DNA of 12,851 nt from CAYSFW01 sp050329935 (lineage in GTDB: Bacteria > Pseudomonadota > Gammaproteobacteria > UWMA-0217): NCBI GenBank assembly GCA_050329935.1, contig JBHJOI010000092.1, forward strand, positions 1 through 12,851, given 5' to 3'. Below are positions 5,427 to 12,450 of the stretch, piece by piece. Made by a program: the position numbers and the translations under genes. The stretch's first letter is position 1; every line of letters starts with the position of its first letter. Below the pieces are notes generated by a model. The model saw only the letters and a program-made list of their open reading frames with translations, was not told the origin of the DNA and did no database searches.

Positions 5427-6335
5427 ATGTCCTCTACCCATCTCCCCACGCTCAAGCAGCTACGTTACCTGGTCGCACTCGAAGAGCATCAGCACTTCGG
5501 CAAGGCCGCGGAGGCGTGTTTCGTCTCACAGTCGGCGTTTTCAGTCGCGATCCGCGAACTCGAGAGTACCCTCAATGTGCAACTGGTCGACCGGACCAAC
5601 AAGCAGGTGACCTTCACCGCGATCGGGCGCGACGTCGCGACCCAGGCACGCTTGTGCTTGCGCGACGCGGAGCAGTTGGTCGAACTCGCGCGGCACCCGC
5701 AAACGCCGCTGGCGGGACAGTTGAGTCTCGGCGTGATCCCGACAATCGCACCCTTCCTGTTGCCGGTGTTCATGCCACCGCTTAAGGAGACCTACCCACG
5801 CCTGCAGCTCTATTTGCGCGAGGACACAACCGCCAATCTGCTCGATGCACTGCTGAACGGCGAAATCGACGTGGTCTTGATGGCCTTGCCCTACGATGTC
5901 CGTCACGCCGAGATCATGCCGCTGTTTCGCGACCCTTTCCGACTGGCGTGCCGAGACGACACGAAACTGGTCGACCCCCGACACTACAGCTTCAACCGTT
6001 TGCAGCAAGACAGCGTCTTGTTACTGGAAGACGGCCATTGTCTGCGCGATCACGCGCTCGCCGCATGCAAGCTGCGGCAGCAAGAAAAGCTCAACCGGTT
6101 CGCTGCCAGCAGTTTGCTGACCTTGGTGCAAATGGTCGACGCCGATCTTGGCATCACCTACCTGCCCGCCATGGCCGATGGCTCGCCGCTGCTCGCGAAC
6201 ACTCGGGTCAAAACCTATCCGCTCGATGCCGGTGCCTACCGGGAGATCGGACTCGTTTGGCGAAGAGGCAGCGCGCGCGGCGAGGAATTCCGTTTACTGG
6301 GCGAATTCATACGGAGCCACAGTCAAAGGTCGTGA
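5427..6335 (+). CDS. oxyR: OxyR-type LysR regulator, peroxide sensor
   Basis: A 302-aa LysR-family regulator: winged helix-turn-helix at about 8-67 (LKQLRYLVALEEHQHFGKAA, then VSQSAFS), then a substrate-like sensing domain from about 95. The redox motif LLLEDGHCLRDHALAAC carries Cys205 and Cys214. Nine residues separate them, exactly as Cys199 and Cys208 in E. coli OxyR, which form the disulfide that switches the protein on with hydrogen peroxide. IPTIAPFLLP and GITYLPA are also typical. I chose the ATG at 5427; a TTG at 5394 would add 11 residues not found in the family. The ribosome binding site is poor. It is transcribed away from DUF2061-dps, a common layout for an activator and its target. 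Confidence 0.93.
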   Translation: MSSTHLPTLKQLRYLVALEEHQHFGKAAEACFVSQSAFSVAIRELESTLNVQLVDRTNKQVTFTAIGRDVATQARLCLRDAEQLVELARHPQTPLAGQLSLGVIPTIAPFLLPVFMPPLKETYPRLQLYLREDTTANLLDALLNGEIDVVLMALPYDVRHAEIMPLFRDPFRLACRDDTKLVDPRHYSFNRLQQDSVLLLEDGHCLRDHALAACKLRQQEKLNRFAASSLLTLVQMVDADLGITYLPAMADGSPLLANTRVKTYPLDAGAYREIGLVWRRGSARGEEFRLLGEFIRSHSQRS

Positions 6336-6655
6336 TCGGGTCGGTGGCCACCCTCCAAGTAACCTTACGAGCTCAGCAGAATTATCACTATTTAACGTTT
6401 ATTCTCGACAAACGGTTATAAATACCTGCTAAAAGTCAACCCTGTAATGTAGACGTGAATCACAGATTCCGGCACGTCACTGTCTTCAGCAAAGTTTTGA
6501 AACACGCAGCACCTCGCTCGTCGCATGCCCCGTAACGATGAATCGTTTCGGGTCGGTTGGCTTCGTTGGGACCGTGGATCCAACCATGCGCCAGCAATTG
6601 AACGCCACGGCACCGATAACTCGAAATTAAGCGTAAAACAGAAGGAGCCTTTCAA
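6336..6655. other. 320-bp gap between oxyR and the CmpX-like gene
   Basis: No gene is supported; the only longer frame is on the minus strand, lacks a ribosome binding site and runs antisense into the next gene. The gap is richer in A and T than its surroundings. It holds a possible promoter (6392-6422), a small inverted repeat AACGAT/ATCGTT at 6534-6547, and a strong ribosome binding site GAAGGAG at 6641-6647, 8 bases before the next start. No terminator for oxyR is visible. Confidence 0.55.
6392..6422 (+). promoter_or_regulatory. Possible promoter of the CmpX-like gene
   Basis: TATAAA (6417-6422) is a 5/6 -10 box. TTAACG (6392-6397), 4/6 to the -35 box, lies 19 bases upstream, a long spacing. 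The leader would be about 225 bases. Weak, but the best candidate in this gap. Confidence 0.25.
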
Positions 6656-8119
6656 ATGCAATCGTTGAATCTTCAGGAACTGCTTGGATCGCTGCAAAGC
6701 AGCCTAGGCGAGCTACTGCCCAACATCCTTGGAACCGTGTTGATCCTGATCGTGGGTTGGGTGGTCGCGATTCTGGTTCGCGCCGGCGTCCGCGGTGCGC
6801 TCCGCGCGCTTGGTCTCAATCGCCGGGTTGGCGATTCAACCGCAAGCGCAATGGATCTCGAAGGTGGCATCGCCAAGGGCGCTTACTGGTTGATCATCCT
6901 GATCACCTTGATCGCGGTGTTCAACAATCTCAAGCTGGAGATGGTCTCGGAGCCGCTGAACGCGCTGGTCAATCAAGTCTTTGCCTATCTGCCGCGGCTG
7001 ATCTCGGGCGGCGTACTGATCCTCGTGGCCTGGGTGCTCGCGACCGTGGTGCGCACCCTCACCACCAAAGGACTGAGCCGAACCCGACTGGACGAGCGCC
7101 TGTCCGCCCGGGCCGGCATGGAGCCGATCGGCAACAACATCGGCAATATTCTGTTCTGGCTGATTATCCTGCTGTTTCTGCCGGCTATTCTTGGCGCGTT
7201 GCAACTACAGGGACTGCTCGAACCGGTCCGCGGCATGGTGGACAAGGTGCTCGCGATGCTGCCGAACATCCTGGGTGCCGGCATCATCGGATTCGTCGGC
7301 TGGCTGGTGGCGCGCATCCTGCGCGATCTCACCAGCAATCTGCTCGCCTCCACCCGGGTCGACAGCCTCGGCGCGCGCGCTGGTTTCCAGGCTGCGACGC
7401 GCCCTTCGAAACTGATCGGCGTGATCGTGTTCGCGGTGGTGTTCGTACCGGCGTTGATCGCGGCGCTGAACGCACTACACATTGAGGCCATTTCCGGCCC
7501 GGCGATCAACATGCTGAACAAGATGCTCGCCGCGGTGCCGAATATCCTCTCGGCCGCCGCGATCCTGGTGTTGACCTGGTTCGTGGCGCGGTTCGCCGCG
7601 TTGACGCTGAGTCTGGTACTGAACGGCGCCGGTGTCGACGAATGGCCCGCCAAGCTCGGCCTGACCCAACTCAGCGATAGTTACGCGCCGTCGATCGTGG
7701 TCGGTAAGCTGGTATGGTTCTTCGCGATGCTGTTCGCGACGGTCGAGGCCGCCGGGATGCTGGGCTTCGCGCAAGTGCGGGACGTCGTGACGATGCTGAT
7801 CGAGTTCGCCGGCCAGGTATTGCTCGGCTCGGTGATTCTCGCCGCCGGCTTCTGGCTCTCCAGTCTCGCCCACGCGGCGATCGTGCGCGTCTCGGGCGCG
7901 AACAGCGGCTTGGCCAACATCGCCCGGTTCGCAATTCTCGGCCTAGTGACGGCGATGGGTCTACGCGCGATGGGAATCGCCGATGAAATCGTCAACCTCG
8001 CGTTCGGTCTCACCCTCGGCGCGGTCGCAGTCGCGGTCGCGCTGTCGTTCGGACTCGGTGGACGAGAGGCCGCTGGCCGGCAGATGGAGCACTGGATGAA
8101 ACAGTTGCGCAAGGACTAA
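6656..8119 (+). CDS. CmpX/MscS-like membrane protein with five conserved-TM-helix repeats
   Basis: A 487-aa inner-membrane protein. Five related segments start at about residues 21, 112, 202, 294 and 385: LPNILGTVLILIVGW, LPRLISGGVLILVAW, LPNILGAGIIGFVGW, VPNILSAAAILVLTW and AGQVLLGSVILAAGF. Each is followed about 50 residues later by a second hydrophobic helix, giving ten or more membrane spans with a period of 90-92 residues. This is the conserved TM helix repeat of CmpX-like proteins, usually annotated as mechanosensitive ion channel family. The end, FGLGGREAAGRQMEHW, resembles the start of the MscS beta domain, but the protein stops there, so the cytoplasmic vestibule of MscS is missing. 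It may be a channel or a membrane-stress protein; the function is uncertain. The ribosome binding site GAAGGAG is strong. A GC-rich hairpin lies 28 bases past the stop. Confidence 0.82.
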   Translation: MQSLNLQELLGSLQSSLGELLPNILGTVLILIVGWVVAILVRAGVRGALRALGLNRRVGDSTASAMDLEGGIAKGAYWLIILITLIAVFNNLKLEMVSEPLNALVNQVFAYLPRLISGGVLILVAWVLATVVRTLTTKGLSRTRLDERLSARAGMEPIGNNIGNILFWLIILLFLPAILGALQLQGLLEPVRGMVDKVLAMLPNILGAGIIGFVGWLVARILRDLTSNLLASTRVDSLGARAGFQAATRPSKLIGVIVFAVVFVPALIAALNALHIEAISGPAINMLNKMLAAVPNILSAAAILVLTWFVARFAALTLSLVLNGAGVDEWPAKLGLTQLSDSYAPSIVVGKLVWFFAMLFATVEAAGMLGFAQVRDVVTMLIEFAGQVLLGSVILAAGFWLSSLAHAAIVRVSGANSGLANIARFAILGLVTAMGLRAMGIADEIVNLAFGLTLGAVAVAVALSFGLGGREAAGRQMEHWMKQLRKD

Positions 8120-8146
8120 CCCTCGCGCCGCGCGGCAAACGAGTAA

Positions 8147-8175
8147 CGACGCGGCGGTTGCAAACCGCCACGTCG
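8147..8175 (+). terminator. GC-rich hairpin after the CmpX-like gene
   Basis: CGACG-C-GGCGGTT (8147-8159) pairs with AACCGCC-A-CGTCG (8163-8175) around a GCA loop: a 13-position stem with one mismatch. It begins 28 bases past the stop codon at 8119. No T-run follows, so termination efficiency is unclear; it may be partial, since the next gene starts 65 bases further on. Confidence 0.5.
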
Positions 8176-8239
8176 CAAGCGAACCGACGCGTGCCCCGCA
8201 AACTGAAAGTGTACCCAGCCAACGATCGGAATACTTACC

Positions 8240-9235
8240 GTGACGGACGAAAACATCAAATCCACCGATCTCAGTGTTGAAGAGATTCTGGCGACACTCG
8301 CGGTCTTCTTGCTCGCCGGGAGCCTGATCCTGTTCAACCTGCGCGGTTGTGACGGCCTGACCCGGCCCGAAGCCGCGATCACCAGCCCCGACACGCCTGC
8401 GGCGGCACCCATTCCGGTCGTCGCGCAATCGGTCCTGCCCGAGCGTACGCCGGCGTCCGCCACCGAAACACTCGCGACCGCAACGACCGCCCCGGATTGC
8501 GCCGCGCCCACGTCAACGCGGCACGTTACGACCGGAAAGCCTGCACCAGCGGACGGATGCGCGGTGGACGCGCTCACCGCGGACAAAGCATCGCGCGATG
8601 CCGCGCCTCGGCCCGACACGGTCGATCTGGTCGCCGCCGCGCACACGCCAGTTGGCAACGCAGCCACGGCTTCACCCGAGCCCCCGGTCGCCGCGCCAGC
8701 AAGCGCACCAGCGCCGAGCCCACCGCCATCACCCGAAACCGAGGTTGCCGAGCCGCGCCCCAGGTTGATCCCGCACCAACTGCTCGCGTCGGTCGGGCGC
8801 GATCCCGAACGCGACGTGATCGAGATCAACGGCGTCGCGCCCTCCGGCACGGCACAGGTCCAAATTCAACTCAATGGCGGCAAGCTCGACCCGATCCCCG
8901 TGTCGGCCGACGGGCATTGGTCGCATCAGCTCAAGGCCGGCGCGTCCGATCACTACGCGCTGATCACTCGCCTCGGCGCCGACGCCCAACCCATCGAAGT
9001 TGCCGAGGACCTGCGCCTCGGATACATCCTAAAGCCAAGTACCGCCGGCGCCGACACGATCGTCGAGGTCATCGCCGGATATCGCCACCAAGTCGCCGCC
9101 GGCGACACACCCGAGGAGTTGGTCGATCAGGATGCCCTCCGCGGCGAATTGTTGCACCGATTCAATGGCTTGAAAAAGGGCGAGCTGAAACCGGGAACGA
9201 CGTTGTTCGTGCCGATCACGCACCCAATCCGCTGA
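8240..9235 (+). CDS. Single-pass membrane protein with Ig-like and LysM-like domains
   Basis: A 331-aa protein with no clear family name. A hydrophobic span at about 15-34 (LATLAVFLLAGSLILF) has no signal cleavage site and probably anchors the protein in the inner membrane. Residues 40-175 are a Pro/Ala/Thr-rich linker with few hydrophobic residues. Residues 191-260 (VIEINGVAPSGTAQVQIQLNG ... DGHWSHQL) look like a bacterial Ig-like beta domain. Residues 283-326 (HQVAAGDTPEELV ... LKPGTTLFVPI) fit LysM, which binds peptidoglycan, although the usual YTVKAGDT start is altered. The start is GTG at 8240, with CGGA 9 bases upstream; no other in-frame start is available. The layout suggests a cell-wall-reaching anchor. 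It follows the channel-like gene by 120 bases and may share its promoter if the hairpin leaks. Confidence 0.75.
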   Translation: MTDENIKSTDLSVEEILATLAVFLLAGSLILFNLRGCDGLTRPEAAITSPDTPAAAPIPVVAQSVLPERTPASATETLATATTAPDCAAPTSTRHVTTGKPAPADGCAVDALTADKASRDAAPRPDTVDLVAAAHTPVGNAATASPEPPVAAPASAPAPSPPPSPETEVAEPRPRLIPHQLLASVGRDPERDVIEINGVAPSGTAQVQIQLNGGKLDPIPVSADGHWSHQLKAGASDHYALITRLGADAQPIEVAEDLRLGYILKPSTAGADTIVEVIAGYRHQVAAGDTPEELVDQDALRGELLHRFNGLKKGELKPGTTLFVPITHPIR

Positions 9236-9240
9236 TCAAC

Positions 9241-9301
9241 GCGGCGCGCCAGGCGCGCGCCGCCTACCACCGCGTGACGCAGCGCAACGCGCGGGCGCGT
9301 T
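9241..9301. terminator. Two hairpins in the gap between converging genes
   Basis: The 70-base gap between the LysM-like gene and the oppositely oriented dehydrogenase gene is filled by two stems. The first is GCGGCGCGC/GCGCGCCGC (9241-9249 and 9255-9263), 9 bp with a 5-base loop. The second is AACGCGC/GCGCGTT (9286-9292 and 9295-9301), which on the plus strand ends in TTT. Both genes probably stop here; the T-runs are short, so the efficiency is uncertain. Confidence 0.5.
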
Positions 9302-9305
9302 TAGC

Positions 9306-10139
9306 CTACAAACCGAAGGTTGCTTTCACCTTCTGCTCGAAGTCCTCGTCGCTTAGGCTCTTTCGCATCGGAATGAACGTTTCCGCTTCGGCTCCGACCG
9401 GTAGGGCGATCGGCGCGTTTTCGTTCTCGATGACATACTTGATCGCCTCGGCGATCGGCATCGGCGAGGGACCTTCGTTGATGGCCTTGGCTACGATTGG
9501 CACGAAATGCGCCACCAACTCGGCATAGGGAGAATCGGGCGAGGTCGTGGCCGGGTTGGCGACGAGCCCCTTCCTGACGAAATTGGTCCCGAACAATCCA
9601 GACTGGATAGAATGCACCCGGATGTTGAACGGTTGTACCTCGAAGCGTAGCGAATCGGTGATGCCTTCGACCGCGTACTTGCTCGCGTTGTAGTGCGCGA
9701 GCAGTGGTAGCCCCATCTTGCCGAGAAACGAGCTTATGTTGATGATCACACCGAAACGTTGCGCCCGCATGATCGGTAACACCTCGCGCGTCGCACGCAT
9801 TAGACCGAAGACGTTGACGTCGAATTGCCGGACCATTTCGTCGTCGGTGCCGTCTTCGACCGTGGCCAGCAGGCCATAACCCGCATTATTGACCAATACA
9901 TCAAGGCGGCCCTCGCGCCGCATGATTTCAGCGACCGCGCGTTTGACCGATGCCGCGTCCTGCACGTCGAGCGCAACCGTGTTTACGGAGGCATTCGCCT
10001 CCTCGGCCTCGCGCAATAACTCATCGCCATTCGCGCCACGAAGTCCTGCGTACACGCGGTAGCCGTGCCGCGCCAGATGAACCGCCGTGAGCTTACCCAT
10101 GCCCGAGGCCGCGCCCGTGATCAAAACGACTTTTTCCAT
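9306..10139 (-). CDS. Classical short-chain dehydrogenase/reductase
   Basis: A 277-aa NAD(P)-dependent oxidoreductase of the classical SDR fold. The cofactor motif TGAASGMG is at 8-15, Asp58 (LDV) contacts the adenine, and NNAG is at 84-87. The catalytic set is Asn109, Ser137, Tyr150 and Lys154 in YNASK, with the standard spacing of 13 from Ser to Tyr. Arg34 after the second strand suggests NADP(H) rather than NAD(H). The substrate cannot be read from the sequence. I chose the ATG at 10139, with GAGGA 7 bases upstream; an in-frame TTG at 10157 would place the ribosome binding site inside the gene. It stands alone, converging with the LysM-like gene, with 176 bases separating it from the anti-sigma gene upstream. 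Confidence 0.9.
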   Translation of the reverse strand: MEKVVLITGAASGMGKLTAVHLARHGYRVYAGLRGANGDELLREAEEANASVNTVALDVQDAASVKRAVAEIMRREGRLDVLVNNAGYGLLATVEDGTDDEMVRQFDVNVFGLMRATREVLPIMRAQRFGVIINISSFLGKMGLPLLAHYNASKYAVEGITDSLRFEVQPFNIRVHSIQSGLFGTNFVRKGLVANPATTSPDSPYAELVAHFVPIVAKAINEGPSPMPIAEAIKYVIENENAPIALPVGAEAETFIPMRKSLSDEDFEQKVKATFGL

Positions 10140-10192
10140 GCTCCTGTCCTCAATCAACCTGGTTTCGAATAGTTGAGTATTAAGTTAAGGTT

Positions 10193-10216
10193 TTTGATCG
10201 AAACAAGATTTGATCG
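10193..10216. repeat. Direct repeat TTTGATCG upstream of the dehydrogenase
   Basis: TTTGATCG occurs at 10193-10200 and 10209-10216, a 16-base period. It lies 54-77 bases upstream of the dehydrogenase start codon, next to a minus-strand TTGACT at about 10217-10222. The placement suits an operator, but no regulator gene is adjacent. Confidence 0.3.
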
Positions 10217-10264
10217 GAGTCAAGGTCCGTCCCCAGCCATAGCAAGCGCGTTATCGCGAACCCG

Positions 10265-10288
10265 CGCGACAAGACTCGTCGCGACAAG
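10265..10288. repeat. Direct repeat CGCGACAAG after the anti-sigma gene
   Basis: CGCGACAAG occurs at 10265-10273 and 10280-10288, a 15-base period. The second copy is part of an imperfect palindrome around GTCGCGAC. No classical terminator follows the anti-sigma gene, so this may be part of its 3' end. Confidence 0.25.
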
Positions 10289-10315
10289 CCGGCCCGCCCC
10301 TTTCAATCGCGCGTG

Positions 10316-11017
10316 TCAGATCATTTTCACCGCACGACCGATATAAAGAATCGGCCCCGTCGGCCGGTCGATGGGCGAACCGGCCTCGGGTTCGAGCGTG
10401 ATTTCAAACAACTGGTTTGGCTGCGTCGGCGGCAAGTGATCCAGGGTAAACGTGCCGCTTTCACCAGGGCGAACCAACCCCAGCGACACCGGCCCTTGCC
10501 AGTCGTCAGCTTTCGTCCAGAACTGGAGCGATTTGTTCGCCGGCAACCGGTCTTGCCCCAATGGCACCAGATCCAGTTGCCGATCGAGCTTGGCCTGCAC
10601 GATCCAGCCCGGCACCTGACCTTGGGGGTCCACGAGCACCACCATGAACTTCAACTCCGTGGTCGGCCGCAATAACAGCGTCAGACCCAGCAACAGCGCC
10701 ATCGCCAGACTGCCAGCGGCACTCCAGCGCCAGAACTGAAGGTTGTTCCACCACGCCCGCCAGCCTTGCGGATCACTGACCTTCGGGCGCGTGGCGGGCT
10801 GAATGCTTTCGACGATGCGCGGCCACAACGCCTCCGGCAACGGCTGCTCCCGCGGTATACGTGTCAACGGCAATAGCGTCTGCTCCCAGCGATCCACGGC
10901 ATCGCGCAAGGCCGATTCCGATGTCAGGCGGCGCTCGATCTCGCGCCGCTGCGCCGCCGGCAAGGTACCCAACACATACTCACCGGCCAGGGTATCCAGA
11001 TCGTCCGACGGGTTCAT
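10316..11017 (-). CDS. RskA-like anti-sigma factor
   Basis: A 233-aa single-pass membrane protein. The cytoplasmic N-terminus (1-95) has the RskA-type pattern LAGEYVLGTLPAAQRREIERRL and a following helix VDRWEQTLLPL, which would hold the sigma factor. One transmembrane helix lies at about 99-116 (SAAGSLAMALLLGLTLLL). The periplasmic domain (120-233) has the RskA-type features GQVPGWIV, LQFWTKADDW and FEITLEPEAGSP..PTGPILYIG. There is no cysteine in the protein, so it is not a zinc-binding (ZAS) anti-sigma factor; release by proteolysis or conformational change is more likely. The ATG at 11017 overlaps the sigma stop as ATGA, a sign of translational coupling; GGGAG lies 8 bases upstream. A GTG at 11026 is an alternative. 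Confidence 0.9.
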   Translation of the reverse strand: MNPSDDLDTLAGEYVLGTLPAAQRREIERRLTSESALRDAVDRWEQTLLPLTRIPREQPLPEALWPRIVESIQPATRPKVSDPQGWRAWWNNLQFWRWSAAGSLAMALLLGLTLLLRPTTELKFMVVLVDPQGQVPGWIVQAKLDRQLDLVPLGQDRLPANKSLQFWTKADDWQGPVSLGLVRPGESGTFTLDHLPPTQPNQLFEITLEPEAGSPIDRPTGPILYIGRAVKMI

Positions 11018-11562
11018 GTCATACACTCCCGTAACGCCGCCAGGCCGCGCTTGATCCAGGCCTTGACCGAGCCGACCGGCGCTTTCAACTGCCGCGCGAT
11101 CTCGCTGTGGCTACAACCGTCAATGTAGGCATACAGAAGACAACTGCGCTTGGCCGTGTCCAGATGCTCTAGACATTCGTGCAACCGGCCCAGCTCCGCA
11201 ACGGTTTCGAACGGATCGTGATCCTCGTGCGGCGACTGCTCGTCGAGCGCGTCGAGCGTCTCTTCATCGGTATATCTCTCGTACTGGCGATCACGCAGCA
11301 GATTCAACGCCTGATGTCGGACCACGCTGTAAATCCAGCCCCGCGCGGTACCGCGCGAGGGATCGAAACTTGCCGACCTGCGCCAGATATTAACAAACGC
11401 ATCGTGCAACACATCCTCCGCCAGCGAGCGCTGCCGCACGATGCGCAAGGCCACGCCAAGCAGACGCCGGCCATCCTGCTCATAAATGCGCCGGAGCGCA
11501 TACTGGTCACCGCGGGCACACGCCCGCAGCGCCGCGTCGTAATCGAATGAGTCGTCAGTCAA
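11014..11562 (-). CDS. ECF-type sigma factor paired with an RskA-like anti-sigma factor
   Basis: A 182-aa RNA polymerase sigma factor of the ECF group. Region 2 spans about 25-92 (RRIYEQDGRRLLGVALRIV, LAEDVLHDAFVNIWRR, GWIYSVVRHQALNLLRDR) and region 4 spans about 125-178 (YIDGCSHSEIARQL, PVGSVKAWIKRGLAAL). It resembles the SigK-type ECF factors found with RskA. The open frame extends upstream without an ATG, so I chose the TTG at 11562, which gives the normal ECF length; the ribosome binding site there is weak. Longer starts would run into the DUF3455 gene. Its stop overlaps the anti-sigma start by ATGA. The hairpin at 11583-11612 stands 20 bases upstream. Confidence 0.88.
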   Translation of the reverse strand: MTDDSFDYDAALRACARGDQYALRRIYEQDGRRLLGVALRIVRQRSLAEDVLHDAFVNIWRRSASFDPSRGTARGWIYSVVRHQALNLLRDRQYERYTDEETLDALDEQSPHEDHDPFETVAELGRLHECLEHLDTAKRSCLLYAYIDGCSHSEIARQLKAPVGSVKAWIKRGLAALRECMT

Positions 11563-11582
11563 ACGCCATCGAGTCCAGAAGA

Positions 11583-11612
11583 AATCGGTTGATCCGCAAG
11601 GATCAACCGATT
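11583..11612 (-). terminator. Perfect 13-bp hairpin between DUF3455 and the sigma gene
   Basis: AATCGGTTGATCC (11583-11595) and GGATCAACCGATT (11600-11612) pair perfectly around a 4-base loop. On the minus strand the stem is followed by TCTTCT, a pyrimidine-rich tail, so it reads as an intrinsic terminator for the DUF3455 gene, whose stop lies 50 bases upstream. It stands only 20 bases before the sigma start codon, leaving no room for a downstream promoter. It may therefore be an attenuator or a partial stop within one operon. Confidence 0.75.
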
Positions 11613-11662
11613 GTAAGTGACGCCGGAATGTCTGCTGAACACCATGACAATCCAGAGTGGTT

Positions 11663-12196
11663 TTAACTCGCCTTCCAGAAAATATAGTCCGCCTGGTACT
11701 TAACGACCTCCTTGGCGCCCACATTTGCCGCACCGCATGCCGATGCCGGTGCCACACCACCCTTGGTCGCGACACGCTGGATGTAGGTCACCCCCTGCAT
11801 GGCGCCCGCCCCCGAAGCCGGATTGGCCTTGACCAGCTGCAAAGGAATATTACCCGCACCACCCGGCACCACCGCAAGCTGCGTCGCGGTCACACTGGAA
11901 CCATCACTGCTCGCCCAAGTTGCCGGCGGACCAAAGTATTTACCAACGGACTTGCCACCGCGATCCGACAACACCGCATCCGGACCCGCGAACACCCACT
12001 CGTACTGATCCGTCGCGTCCTTCTTCAGCTTGCACTCGTATGTAATGTCGCCAGCCCCCACCGTCTCCATCACAACTGAGTTACCCTCGGGCACTCGCAC
12101 CTCCGCCGGCAAGTTCGCCTGTGAAAACGACCCCGCCGCCGCAACCGAAACCGCCAGCGCACCGGCAACAACACCAAATACTCGAATTTTGCTCAT
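11663..12196 (-). CDS. Exported DUF3455 protein
   Basis: A 177-aa protein with a Sec signal peptide (MSKIRVFGVVAGALAVSVAAAG, likely cleavage after Ser-Gln-Ala at residue 27). The mature part matches DUF3455: RVPEGNSVVMETVGAGDITYECKLK, YEWVFAGPDAVL, a WASSDGSSV stretch, GVTYIQRVATKGGVAP and the end YQADYIFW. Cys55 and Cys154 are the only mature cysteines and could form a disulfide in the periplasm. The function of the family is not known to me. AAAGG lies 8 bases before the ATG, and a GTCGCG/CGCGAC hairpin lies in the leader at 12236-12252. The ECF sigma and anti-sigma genes follow on the same strand, so it may be a target or partner of that system; this is inference from position. Confidence 0.88.
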   Translation of the reverse strand: MSKIRVFGVVAGALAVSVAAAGSFSQANLPAEVRVPEGNSVVMETVGAGDITYECKLKKDATDQYEWVFAGPDAVLSDRGGKSVGKYFGPPATWASSDGSSVTATQLAVVPGGAGNIPLQLVKANPASGAGAMQGVTYIQRVATKGGVAPASACGAANVGAKEVVKYQADYIFWKAS

Positions 12197-12235
12197 GACG
12201 ATAACCTTTAGTAGTTGGGAAAGGTCACCAACAAG

Positions 12236-12252
12236 GTCGCGAAAAGCGCGAC
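12236..12252. repeat. Small hairpin in the leader of the DUF3455 gene
   Basis: GTCGCG (12236-12241) and CGCGAC (12247-12252) pair around a 5-base loop, 40-56 bases upstream of the DUF3455 start codon. It could be part of the 5' leader structure or an operator in the divergent gap shared with thrC. Confidence 0.35.
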
Positions 12253-12450
12253 AACCTCGCTGATACAGGTACTACCCGGCAGAACGCCTATTGGAGGCAG
12301 GCAGATGAAAATTTTTCTTGCCTCGGCTGCTGCTTCCCGTGCAATGGGAATCGCGACCGCGATCGCCGTCGACCGGACAGGCTGTGATACCCTCGGCAGA
12401 TTGCCAAATTCATCCAAAGCGCCTGTTTCCAACACTTTCCGGATCCATTC

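Noticed and set aside
6757..7485. Plus-strand frame of 242 codons inside the CmpX-like gene
   Set aside because: Arg/Gly/Ala-rich composition typical of a shifted frame; the membrane protein in the other frame has regular repeats and a strong ribosome binding site.
8116..8850. Minus-strand frame of 244 codons rich in Gly, Ala and Ser
   Set aside because: It is antisense to the LysM-like gene and its linker; the composition mirrors the Pro/Ala-rich codons on the other strand.
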